From: Sva-07 sp963743825
Lineage (GTDB): Bacteria > Actinomycetota > Acidimicrobiia > Acidimicrobiales > Ilumatobacteraceae
Length of the DNA stretch: 64,000 nt
Assembly (NCBI GenBank): GCA_963743825.1
Contig: CAVURC010000020.1
Location: 124,001 to 188,000 of the forward strand
Reading direction: 5' to 3'
Made by a program: the position numbers and the translations under genes. The notes under the pieces are model-generated. The model was given only the letters and a program-made list of their open reading frames with translations. It ran no database searches and had not been told where the DNA came from. Shown piece after piece: positions 36,849 through 44,737 of this stretch. Every line of letters starts with the position of its first letter. Positions within the stretch are counted from its first letter, which is position 1.

Positions 36849-36968
36849 CAGCGGTCCTTTCCCATGGTCCGGGAAGCCTACGCCATTGCCCGTCCCCGAC
36901 TGGGTCGTCAGACCGATTCGGCCAGTAGGTTCGATGCACTGATCGAATCACGACCAAGGGGGCAGGGG

Positions 36969-37871
36969 ATGGAACTCGGACCGGGCAAGGTGGCCGTCGT
37001 CACGGGCGGTGGCAGCGGGATCGGTTTGGCGCTCGCCAATGCGTTTGCAGCTGCGGGCTGTTCGGTGGTGCTCGCCGACGTGCAGGAGGACGCGCTCGCA
37101 GCAGCGGCAGTCGAGGTCGGCGCTCACGGTGTCGATGTGCTGACGGTCGTGACCGATGTCAGCAAGGCCGATCAGGTCGAGGCGCTGGCCGCTGCGACCA
37201 TGGAGCGGTTCGGTGCGGTTCACGTCGTGTGCAACAACGCAGGGGTCGGTGGGGCCGGCGACCCCTGGCTCGGACCGATCGAAACCTGGGAATGGGTGAT
37301 GGGTGTCAACTTCTGGGGCGTCGTACATGGCATCCGCGCGTTTCTCCCGCATCTCGTGATGTCCGGCGGCGGCCACATCGTCAACACCGCATCGATGGCC
37401 GGGCTGTATCCCCTGGCAGCCGCCCCATACGACGCGAGCAAGCATGCCGTGGTCGCCTTGACGGAAGACCTCTACAACAGCATGCAGGAAGCCCAGATGC
37501 CGATCGGTGTCAGCTGCCTGTGCCCGGGATGGGTCAGGACCGGGATCATGGAATCAGATCGCAACTGGCCCGGTGAGTTCGGCAAAGCACCTGAACGAGA
37601 TGCAGCCGGCGAGATCGGTCTCGACTACTTCCGTCGGGCAGTCGCCGAGGGCATGCAGCCGGGCGCGGTGGCCGATCTCGTCGTGGATGCCGTGCGGTCT
37701 GGCCGCTATTGGGTGTTTCCACATCCTGACTGGCTCGAGATCGCCGTCGAGCGCTTCCACAGCATCGGCGAACAACTGAACCCGTCGCAGCCCGAAGAAT
37801 TCCCGGGCCTGCCGCCCCGCTCGCAGATGATGAGCGAAGTGATGGCCGCGATGATGCCGCCGGGCGACTGA
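36969..37871 (+). CDS. SDR-family oxidoreductase
   Basis: Intact classical SDR of 300 residues from the ATG at 36969, preceded by a purine-rich AGGGGGCAGGGG that serves as ribosome binding site. Cofactor motif TGGGSGIGLALA, NNAGVGGAG, the Ser in NTASMAGL, and YDASKHAVV (Tyr/Lys) are all present. The long C-terminal tail (DWLEIAVERFHSIGEQL, MMSEVMAAMMPPGD) is typical of actinobacterial SDRs acting on lipid-like alcohols. The 120-bp region between it and the divergent oleA holds no clear operator. It converges with the amidohydrolase gene across 4 bp. Confidence 0.93.
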   Translation: MELGPGKVAVVTGGGSGIGLALANAFAAAGCSVVLADVQEDALAAAAVEVGAHGVDVLTVVTDVSKADQVEALAAATMERFGAVHVVCNNAGVGGAGDPWLGPIETWEWVMGVNFWGVVHGIRAFLPHLVMSGGGHIVNTASMAGLYPLAAAPYDASKHAVVALTEDLYNSMQEAQMPIGVSCLCPGWVRTGIMESDRNWPGEFGKAPERDAAGEIGLDYFRRAVAEGMQPGAVADLVVDAVRSGRYWVFPHPDWLEIAVERFHSIGEQLNPSQPEEFPGLPPRSQMMSEVMAAMMPPGD

Positions 37872-37875
37872 ACCG

Positions 37876-38868
37876 TCAGAGGCGATAGACCCGAGCGGCG
37901 GTGCCACGCAACATGGCGTCACGTTCGTCGGGCGAGAAGTCGGCGATCATCTTCTTGAAGCCGTTCCACACCACGCGATACGACATCGAGAGCCGGTCGA
38001 CGGGGAAGTTCGATTCGAACATGCATCGACTCGGCCCGAACTGCTCGATCGTGTGCATGTAGTAGCGCTGTTGCGCGGCGACGAACTCGTCCGAGGTCGG
38101 CGGCCGCTCGGCGGTGTGCCACCCGAACCCGTTGTCGGGCATGGCCAACCCACCGATCTTGGCGACCACGTTGTCGCACGTTGCGATCGCGACGATGTCA
38201 GCAGTCCACTGGCCGAAGATCTGCTCGCGTTGAGAGGCGTACGGCCCCACGCCGAGCGGTGTCCCGAAGTGGTCGAGCACGATGGTGGTGCCGGAAACGG
38301 CGCGGGCCAGGTCGGCGAAGTCCTGGTTCTGATAGTGGTAGTGCCACGTGTCGTAGGTGAGCCCCCGCTCCCCCAGCCTGGCCACACCGTCACGAAACGC
38401 CGGATCGGCGTACAGCCCCACAGGCGCGCGACCCGGAATCGTGAGCACCTCGGGATGCAACGCGTGAGAACCCGCATGTCGGATGCCGCGCAACCGGCCG
38501 TGCGCGGCGGTCTCGTGAGCATCGAGGACGTCATCGAGATGTTCTGCATCGGTGAGATCGGCGTGGGCGACGATGCCACCCATCACCTGGCGCGGCGCCC
38601 GCTCCGCCTCGGCAGTGACGAACTCGGTCTCGCCGACCGGCGCTGCGGCATCACCGGAGCCTCGCGCGTACCCGGCGCCACACTCGACGAAGACCGTGTC
38701 GACGACCCGGTGGCCGCTCGCGAGGTCGGCGAGCAGGTCGACGAGCGCGTAGCGCATCCCCTCGCCCTCGGGCCAGAGATGGTGGTGCGGGTCGATGATG
38801 GGCGCATCGGGATCGACGACATCCTCGACGACCGAGTCCAACCATTCCTGACTCCCGGGGGTACTCAT
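37876..38868 (-). CDS. amidohydrolase-2 family (TIM-barrel) hydrolase
   Basis: Protein of 330 residues from the ATG at 38868 (MSTPGSQEWLDSVVEDVVD); the in-frame extension upstream lies over the divergent gene and is not coding. The N-terminal metal motif IIDPHHHLW, then GRLRGIRHAGS, VLDHFGTPLG, AKIGGLAMP and the C-terminal MFESNFPVDR follow the amidohydrolase-2 pattern of 2-pyrone-4,6-dicarboxylate lactonase and related decarboxylases. It probably hydrolyses a lactone or decarboxylates a ring acid in the catabolic block around it. Confidence 0.9.
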   Translation of the reverse strand: MSTPGSQEWLDSVVEDVVDPDAPIIDPHHHLWPEGEGMRYALVDLLADLASGHRVVDTVFVECGAGYARGSGDAAAPVGETEFVTAEAERAPRQVMGGIVAHADLTDAEHLDDVLDAHETAAHGRLRGIRHAGSHALHPEVLTIPGRAPVGLYADPAFRDGVARLGERGLTYDTWHYHYQNQDFADLARAVSGTTIVLDHFGTPLGVGPYASQREQIFGQWTADIVAIATCDNVVAKIGGLAMPDNGFGWHTAERPPTSDEFVAAQQRYYMHTIEQFGPSRCMFESNFPVDRLSMSYRVVWNGFKKMIADFSPDERDAMLRGTAARVYRL

Positions 38869-38911
38869 CGCGTACGACCATAGTCCTGCTCGGGGGGCTA
38901 CGGTCCGAGCG

Positions 38912-39352
38912 GTGGACGCGCTGTTCGACATCACCTCGCTCGTCGGGCATCGATTCCCTGGTGGCGTCCGCACCATCGAGCACTGGGAGAACTTCCTCCT
39001 GACCGACTGCACGGGGAGGGAACAACTCGCTGACGATCTCGTGCATCCGATTGCGCTGTTCCACGTCCCGCTCCAGGGGTCCGGGACCTCCATCGCCGAA
39101 CTGTTCGAGCTCGGACGCGCGACGGGCGCCGGGTCGGTTGGGCTCGAGGGATACGACTGGGAGTACTTCCGTCCACTCCGAGAGGGCGTGCCCTACGACA
39201 CGCAGGGAGGCATCGTGTCAGCCGAGTCGCGAACCACAGAGGCCGGTCGCCGCTACGACCGAGTGGCCTTCAGCATCGAACTCGCCGAACCTGACGGAGA
39301 ACTCGCCGCGCGGGTGACCAACACGTGGCGCTTCTACAGGGCGGACCCGTGA
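38912..39352 (+). CDS. MaoC-like hot-dog protein, first half of a split pair
   Basis: Protein of 146 residues from the GTG at 38912. It has a hot-dog fold pattern (FPGGVRTIEHWENFLLTDCTG, HPIALFHVPLQG, YDWEYFRPLREGVPYDTQGGI, YDRVAFSIEL, NTWRFYRADP), with a structural sequence like the non-catalytic N-terminal half of double hot-dog hydratases (FAS1/MaoC N-terminal type). The catalytic Asp/His signature is absent. The stop overlaps the start of the next gene (GTGA), so the two proteins are likely made as a complex. Confidence 0.72.
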   Translation: MDALFDITSLVGHRFPGGVRTIEHWENFLLTDCTGREQLADDLVHPIALFHVPLQGSGTSIAELFELGRATGAGSVGLEGYDWEYFRPLREGVPYDTQGGIVSAESRTTEAGRRYDRVAFSIELAEPDGELAARVTNTWRFYRADP

Positions 39353-39759
39353 CTGCCGTCGGCGACTCGATTCCACCCTGGACCATGGCGGTGGTCGATC
39401 CGCAACGGATGAAGACGATGGCCGCGATCCTGCGAGATCCGTATCAGGTCCACTGGGACCGCGTTGCGACCACGGCCATGGGCCTCGATGGCAAGGTCAT
39501 CAACCAGGGCCCGCTCAACCTGTCCTACATCGCCAACATGTTGATGGCATGGCAGGGCGAAGCAAGCATTCGCCGTCTCACCGTCAGCTTCGGCAATCCT
39601 GTTCTCGACGGCGATCACGTCACCGCCCACGGCACCGTGACGTCGATCACCGTCGTCGGGGCCGAACAGCACGCTTCGTGTGCCGTCTGGCTCGAACGAG
39701 ACGGCGAGCAGGTCGTCACCGGTACCGCGGTGGTCGCGCTCAGCGGACCCGTCGGCTAG
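39349..39759 (+). CDS. MaoC-like hot-dog hydratase, second half of a split pair
   Basis: Protein of 136 residues from the GTG at 39349, overlapping the previous stop. It carries the hydratase signature in short form, RDPYQVHWD (Asp and His spaced as in hydratase 2), followed by NQGPLNLSYIANMLMAW for the hot-dog helix and RLTVSFGNPVLDGDHVTAHG. This is likely the catalytic half, with the preceding protein completing a heteromeric enoyl-CoA hydratase, in the manner of the ChsH1/ChsH2 type of steroid side-chain hydratase. The resemblance is architectural only. An SDR gene starts 4 bp after the stop. Confidence 0.75.
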   Translation: MTAVGDSIPPWTMAVVDPQRMKTMAAILRDPYQVHWDRVATTAMGLDGKVINQGPLNLSYIANMLMAWQGEASIRRLTVSFGNPVLDGDHVTAHGTVTSITVVGAEQHASCAVWLERDGEQVVTGTAVVALSGPVG

Positions 39760-39763
39760 CTCC

Positions 39764-40534
39764 ATGGGACACCTTGCCGGACGTGTTGTCATCGTCACCG
39801 GGGCAGCGCGTGGTCTGGGCCGCGCCTTCGCGGAACGGCTCGTCGCCGAGGGTTGCCCTGTCGTCGTCACCGATCGCGACGATTCGATCTTCGAGACAGC
39901 CGGTGCGATCGGCGCAACGGGGCACCTCGGCGATGTCGCGGATGCGGCGCACGTGCGCTCCGTCGTCGACGCCACCGTCGCCGAGCACGGAACGATCGAC
40001 GTCCTCATCAGCAATGCGGGCGAGGTCATGGCGTCCGGACCTCGCGACGACTGGGATGCTGCAGCGCGCGACTTCGACCGCTTGTTCGGCTCGAACACCA
40101 AGGGCGCGTTCCTCTTCGGACGAGCGGTCGCGCCGATCATGATCGCGAACGGCGGTGGCAACATCGTCAACATCTCGACCGACCACGTCAAGCCGTGCCC
40201 CGACTGCCATCCCCACCACGGCCACGGCTCGATGGACCTCTACAACGCCTCGAAGTGGGCGCTCAACGGCCTCACCTTCGACTGGGCGAAGTCACTCGCT
40301 CGCCACCACATCCGCGTGAACAACATCTGCATGGGCGCCACCGACACTGCGATGCTTCGCGGCTGGCTCGGATCCGAACCCGACCCCGACTTCCTGGCCA
40401 CGTGGATGCAACCGGCGCAGGTGGCGCAGGTCCTCGTCGACCTGCTCGAGGAGGGACCCGAGGGCCGCACCGGCAACAACGTCGGCCTGTACGCCGGCCA
40501 CGACTGCGTGCTCCCACCCCCCGACACCCTGTGA
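39764..40534 (+). CDS. SDR-family oxidoreductase
   Basis: Intact SDR of 256 residues from the ATG at 39764. Cofactor motif TGAARGLGRAFAERL, SNAGEVMASG, Ser in VNISTDHV, and YNASKWALNGL (Tyr/Lys) are clear. An unusual cysteine- and histidine-rich insert (PCPDCHPHHGHGSMD) sits between the catalytic Ser and Tyr and could bind a metal. It is the last gene of a three-gene unit with the MaoC pair and is followed by a strong terminator, so these three likely act in sequence as hydratase plus hydroxyacyl dehydrogenase. Confidence 0.9.
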   Translation: MGHLAGRVVIVTGAARGLGRAFAERLVAEGCPVVVTDRDDSIFETAGAIGATGHLGDVADAAHVRSVVDATVAEHGTIDVLISNAGEVMASGPRDDWDAAARDFDRLFGSNTKGAFLFGRAVAPIMIANGGGNIVNISTDHVKPCPDCHPHHGHGSMDLYNASKWALNGLTFDWAKSLARHHIRVNNICMGATDTAMLRGWLGSEPDPDFLATWMQPAQVAQVLVDLLEEGPEGRTGNNVGLYAGHDCVLPPPDTL

Positions 40535-40564
40535 TCCCCTCCCCCGCCCGAAGCCCCCGAAATG

Positions 40565-40604
40565 TGCGGGGAATGTGCACCCGGTGCACAATCCCCGCAT
40601 TTTT
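40565..40604 (+). terminator. intrinsic terminator after the MaoC/MaoC/SDR unit
   Basis: TGCGGGGAATGTGCAC (40565-40580), loop CCG, then GTGCACAATCCCCGCA (40584-40599), pairing with one mismatch, followed directly by TTTTT (40600-40604). It lies between the SDR stop and the convergent P450 gene. Confidence 0.8.
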
Positions 40605-40641
40605 CGGGTGGCGTGTGTTCGGGGGTACGGGACCGGTCAGG

Positions 40642-41932
40642 TCACTGGTCGACGGGGAGTTGCCAGCAGGTGAACATCTCGCCGAGTCGGAGTGAACGCA
40701 TCACCGGTTCGGCTCCCGACCTCAGCCGGATGTCGGGGTGGGCGTCGAGCAGCATCTGTGACGCGTGCACCGCCACGTCGCGAACGAGCGCATAGTTCGA
40801 GCGAGGGCGGTCCTTCGGCACGGCCGGATGCACCGACGGCCGGCCGAGGCCGACGGCGATGCCGGACGCGAGGCCATCGGCCCGGTACTGGCCGCGCGGC
40901 TCGCGTTGACACAGGTCGCTGCGCTCGACGACGAACGCCTCCGGATCGTGGAACACGCGGGGATCGCGGTTCGCGGCCGCTGCGGAACACGTGAGGAGGG
41001 CTCCATCAGGAATCAGGCGGCCGAATCGCTCGACCTCGTGGCGGGCGAAGCGCAACGCACTGTGCACCGGCGGGCTGTGCCGCAAGGTTTCGAGCCAGGC
41101 GAACTTGACGAGGCGTCGATCGTGCCGCACGGTCTCGAGTTGCTCCGGGTTGGTCAACAGCTGGAACCACATGTTGGCGAGGCCACCGTGCAGCGTCTCG
41201 TGATCGGCCTCCCAGATGGTCGCGACGATGTCGGCGGCACTGATCGAACCGCCGTCGATCTCGATGGCGGCCGCCGCGCTGATCAAGTCGTCGCCGGGGT
41301 CGGCGCGCCGCTCGGCGAGCAGCGGCTCGATGTACCGGGAGAGTTCGATCGCCGCCGTGTACCCGTCTCTCCGGGCACGTGGATCCCAGCCCGCGCCGCG
41401 CTGCATCCGCCAGTAACGCGCCGCGAACTCCGGCAGGTCGCCATCGGGCAGATCGAGGACGGCGCCCCACAACTCGAGTGGGATCCGCGCAGCGAACGCA
41501 GGTCGCGAGATCAGGGTCCTCGCCGAGGTCGGCGAGGACCCGTTCGACGATCTGCTCGACGTGCGCGTCGATGCGATTCGCCTGGGCCCACAGGACCGGG
41601 AGTTCGGCGCCCAGATCCCGGCCGAATCCCTCCGTCCCCGCGAACCAGCGCTTCGATCGCGTCTCGTAGTTGGCGTCGTCGGTGAACACCGACGTGACGT
41701 CGTCGTACCGGGTGATCCAGAACCGATTGCCGACCCAGTCGCGGTAGCAGGGAAGGTGCTCGCGCAGGATGGTCAGCAGCCGGTACGGCGAGGTCAGCAT
41801 CTCGTCGCCGATCAGTTCCCGAGGCGCGAGCAGGTTGCCGGACTCCGCCACTCGTTCGCGTTGGTACACCTCGTAGGTGCGGTAGCCGGCGGCCGGAAGC
41901 GGTTCGTCGTCGTGTTCCGCGTACCCGCTCAT
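40642..41932 (-). CDS. cytochrome P450-like protein lacking the heme-ligand cysteine (one frameshift)
   Basis: Start ATG at 41932 overlaps the stop of the preceding P450. A +1 insertion near 41507 joins MSGYAEHDDEPLPAAGYR and the WVGNRFWITRYDDV region to PAFAARIPLELWGAV and the rest; joined length is about 430 residues. The P450 fold is evident: B/C region, I-helix EADHETLHGG (acid-Thr pair), K-helix ExxR in WLETLRH, and ANRDPRVFHDPEAF. The heme loop normally reads FxxGxHxCxG; here it reads VGLGRPSVHPAVPKDRPRS with no Cys at all, in an uninterrupted frame. Either it does not bind heme through thiolate or it is a structural partner of the other two P450s. Confidence 0.82.
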
Positions 41933-43362
41933 CGCTCGGGCAGGTCGAATCGCAACCAGAGCTCACGGATCGAACCGAGTCCGATCGGGGCGAGCGTCAC
42001 GCCGTCGAGATCCTTCGGCATCCGATCCATGTCGATGCGGACGTTGCGGAACACCTCGCTGAGCACCTGCGCCCCGATGACGGTCTCCTGTTGGGAGATC
42101 CACGCTCCGGGGCACAGGTGTGGGCCGACGCCGAATGCCATGTGGCTGCTGCGCCCGTCCTTGTCGTGGCCCGACCGCAGGATCTTGTCGCTGTAGAGGT
42201 CGGTTCGGTTGATGTCGAACTGCTCGGGGTCGGCGAAGATGCTGTCGTCGTGGTTCGCCGACACATCGACCATGTGGACGAGCGAGCCGGCCGGGATCAC
42301 GACGCCGTGCATCTCGACGTCGAACGTGTTGTGTCGTGGTTGGCCGCCGATGGACGTGGAGTGTCGGAGCATCTCGTGGAAGGCGGCGTTCCAGAGGTCG
42401 GGGTCATCGATGACAGCGGCGTACTGCTCTGGATGCTGCAGAAGGAGGTACCAGAGGTTCATGATCGCACCACGGGTCGTCTCTCCTCCGCCGCCGACGA
42501 CGAGCGCGACGAACGACGTGATCTCCTCGGTCGACATGACGTCGCCGTCGATCTCGGCGTGGCAGAGCTCGGAGACGATGTCCATGCAGATCTGCTGACC
42601 GGCCTCGTCGTAGAGGTACGTCGGAGCGGTTCGCCGCTGCTCGACCAGTGATCCCACATAGCGCTCGAGATCCTCCCGGGCGACGAGACCGTCGTGGTGG
42701 GTGTCGCTCCCTCCGAGCCCTGACATCATCGCGTCGTACCACCAGGTGAACTGCTCACGGGCATCCTGGGGGATACCGAGTACCTGCGCGACCACGCTGA
42801 TCGGGAACTCGTTGGCGAAACACCGGCCGAGCTCGATGACCACGGAGCCGTCGTCGAACTCGACGCCCTTGGGGTTGTCGGGCAGCCACCACTGGTCGAT
42901 CAGCTCGCTGGCGAGTTGGCGCAGTGCCGGTAGCCGCTTGGTCAGCGCGGCACCCACGAGGTGCCGCCCGTAGATGTTGCGGCGGCGGCGGTGTTCGATG
43001 CCGCTCAGCTCCAGCTGGGTGTTGCCGAGCACCCCCGACGACGACCCCTTGGGAATCGTGTTGAAGCCGACCTCGTCGAAGTAGCAAGCGGCGATGTCGC
43101 GGTAGCGGGTCACGTAGTAGCAGTTGTGCAGGCGATCGTGGAAAACCGGGTAGTGATCGCGCAGGATCCGGTAGTACGGATACGGGTTGCGGCGGAACTC
43201 GCTGCTGTCGAAGATCCGCGGGTCGATCAGCGGGGTGCCGTCGTCGGCGTGCCCCATGTCGACGGCCTGACCGATCGGCATGTGGTCGAACCTCGCGCGG
43301 GCGCCGTCGGTTGCGTCGAGATCGATCGTCGCCGTGCGGGCAGCGTCGAACGGATTGGTCAC
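41929..43362 (-). CDS. cytochrome P450
   Basis: Intact P450 of 477 residues from the GTG at 43362, overlapping the stop of the upstream P450. The I-helix has LVVGGGGETTRGA, the K-helix FHEMLRH (ExxR), and the heme loop HMAFGVGPHLCPGAWIS with the ligand Cys. The N-terminal region (RNPYPYYRILRDHYPVFHD) is normal, but the central region contains an insert (LPDNPKGVEFDDGSVVIELG) and the C-terminal Leu-Arg pattern differs from CYP125/142 types. It is soluble and would need a ferredoxin and reductase encoded elsewhere. Substrate unknown; the neighbourhood suggests a lipid or terpenoid. Confidence 0.93.
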   Translation of the reverse strand: MTNPFDAARTATIDLDATDGARARFDHMPIGQAVDMGHADDGTPLIDPRIFDSSEFRRNPYPYYRILRDHYPVFHDRLHNCYYVTRYRDIAACYFDEVGFNTIPKGSSSGVLGNTQLELSGIEHRRRRNIYGRHLVGAALTKRLPALRQLASELIDQWWLPDNPKGVEFDDGSVVIELGRCFANEFPISVVAQVLGIPQDAREQFTWWYDAMMSGLGGSDTHHDGLVAREDLERYVGSLVEQRRTAPTYLYDEAGQQICMDIVSELCHAEIDGDVMSTEEITSFVALVVGGGGETTRGAIMNLWYLLLQHPEQYAAVIDDPDLWNAAFHEMLRHSTSIGGQPRHNTFDVEMHGVVIPAGSLVHMVDVSANHDDSIFADPEQFDINRTDLYSDKILRSGHDKDGRSSHMAFGVGPHLCPGAWISQQETVIGAQVLSEVFRNVRIDMDRMPKDLDGVTLAPIGLGSIRELWLRFDLPER

Positions 43363-44651
43363 GGCGTTGCCCCCTCCGCTGGACGGAACCCGATCCGCAG
43401 TTCCTTCAGCGCGCGCAGGAAGTAGTTCGGGGCGATCGTCAGGTCGGTGTCGGGGAGGAACCACATCTCGTCGATGCGCCGGACCAGGGACTCGAAACCG
43501 AAGAACAGCTCCCGGCGCGCCAGCGGCGCCCCCATGCAGAAGTGCGTGCCGAACCCGAACGTGACGTGCTTCTTCGCGTCGGCACGATCGAGGTCGAACC
43601 GGGCCGGCTGATCGAAGACACGCTCGTCGCGGTTGGCGGCCGCATAACCGATCAACACGCTCGAGCCGGCCGGGATCGTCACTCCGTGCAGTTCGACGTC
43701 GACGGCGGCAGTCCGAGTGAGGCGCTGGACCGGTGACTCCAGCCGCAGTACTTCTTCGACCAGCGCCGGCAGGTACGTGTCGGGGTCGCTCGTCAGCCGA
43801 TCCCACTGATCGGGGTGTTCGATGAGCAGCCGGACGCCGCCCGACAACGCGTTGGTGGTGGTCTCCGAACCGCCGACGAACGTGTCGGCCATCATCTCGG
43901 CGTGCAGCTCCTCGTCGGTGAGGCAGCGCCCCCACTCCGGGATCGGGGTGTTGACCAGGTCGGAGAGCAACGTGTCGTCGGGCTCGGCGCGGAGCCGCTC
44001 GAAGATCGGTTGGAAGTAGTGCTGGGCCTCGATCTCCATCTCGGTCGACCAGACGACCTCCTCCGGCGTCTGCATCAGGCCGAGCCGTTGCACCCAGGCG
44101 TCGGTCCATGCCTTGATGCGCCAGATGTCGTCGGGGTTGGCGCCCATCTGCACGCCGATGACGACCAGCGGCAGTGGCACGGCGAACTGGCTCACCCAGT
44201 CGCACGTACCGTCCGTCGATGAACGCGTCGATGAGTTCGTCGGCGAGCGTGCTGATCTTCGGTTCGAGCTCCGCGATGCGCTTCGGGCGGAACGCGTGGT
44301 TGAACAGGTTGCGCATCTCGCGGTGATTGGGGTCGTCGCGCCCTGCGAGTGTCGGCGCCGGCACCCACCCCTTCTCCTCGTAGAGCGCGAGGATCTTGGG
44401 CGAGATGGTGCGAGCGCGCTTGTTGGCCGAACGCGAGTTGACGAAACGCTCGGTATCCATGAGCACCGCGCGGACGTCGTCGTAGCGGGTGACGACGTAG
44501 GCCTGGAGGCGCTCGTCGAACCAGACCGGCGCCTCGTCGCGCATCGTGCGGTAGGCGCCGTACGGGACAGTCGTTGATCTGCTGGGTCGAAGAAGTTCAC
44601 GTCGGCGAGCGCGATCGGCTGGTCGATCGTCAGCTCGTCTGCCTCCGACAT
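43359..44651 (-). CDS. cytochrome P450 (frameshifted near the N-terminus and after residue ~140)
   Basis: The first gene of the P450 trio, ATG at 44651 (MSEADELTIDQPIALADVNF). Near 44570 two inserted bases displace INDCPYGAYRTMRDEAPVW, and near 44215 one more insertion shifts the rest, which begins CDWVSQFAVPLPLVVIGVQ. The remainder is typical: I-helix DTFVGGSETTTNAL, K-helix EEVLRLESP (ExxR), AAANRDERVFDQPARFDLDR, and heme loop VTFGFGTHFCMGAPLARRE with the ligand Cys. Joined length is about 430. A palindromic operator candidate lies 22-36 bp upstream of the start codon. Confidence 0.88.
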   Translation of the reverse strand: MSEADELTIDQPIALADVNFFDPADQRLSRTAPTARCATRRRSGSTSASRPTSSPATTTSARCSWIPSVSSTRVRPTSALAPSRPRSSRSTRRRGGCRRRHSQGATTPITARCATCSTTRSARSASRSSNRRSARSPTNSSTRSSTDGTCDWVSQFAVPLPLVVIGVQMGANPDDIWRIKAWTDAWVQRLGLMQTPEEVVWSTEMEIEAQHYFQPIFERLRAEPDDTLLSDLVNTPIPEWGRCLTDEELHAEMMADTFVGGSETTTNALSGGVRLLIEHPDQWDRLTSDPDTYLPALVEEVLRLESPVQRLTRTAAVDVELHGVTIPAGSSVLIGYAAANRDERVFDQPARFDLDRADAKKHVTFGFGTHFCMGAPLARRELFFGFESLVRRIDEMWFLPDTDLTIAPNYFLRALKELRIGFRPAEGATP

Positions 44652-44672
44652 CGTGCCCCCTCGTGTACCACC

Positions 44673-44707
44673 TGGTGTCAGACACCACTCGTTACACCAG
44701 TAGTAAC
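44673..44707. promoter_or_regulatory. two palindromic operator candidates before the P450 operon
   Basis: TGGTGTC-A-GACACCA (44673-44687) is a perfect 7-1-7 palindrome, and GTTAC-accagta-GTAAC (44691-44707) is a second, 19 bp away centre to centre. Both lie in the 86-bp space between the divergently placed P450 start and the end of the next gene, where a TetR- or GntR-type repressor would act. No regulator gene is adjacent. Confidence 0.5.
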
Positions 44708-44737
44708 ACGGAGGCGATCTGATCTCGGCGTCGGACG

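Noticed and set aside
41929..44688. A single open frame of 919 codons that looks like a fused double P450
   Set aside because: It joins the middle of the first P450 with the complete second P450 only through insertions; each has its own start, and they overlap as GTGA at 43359-43362.
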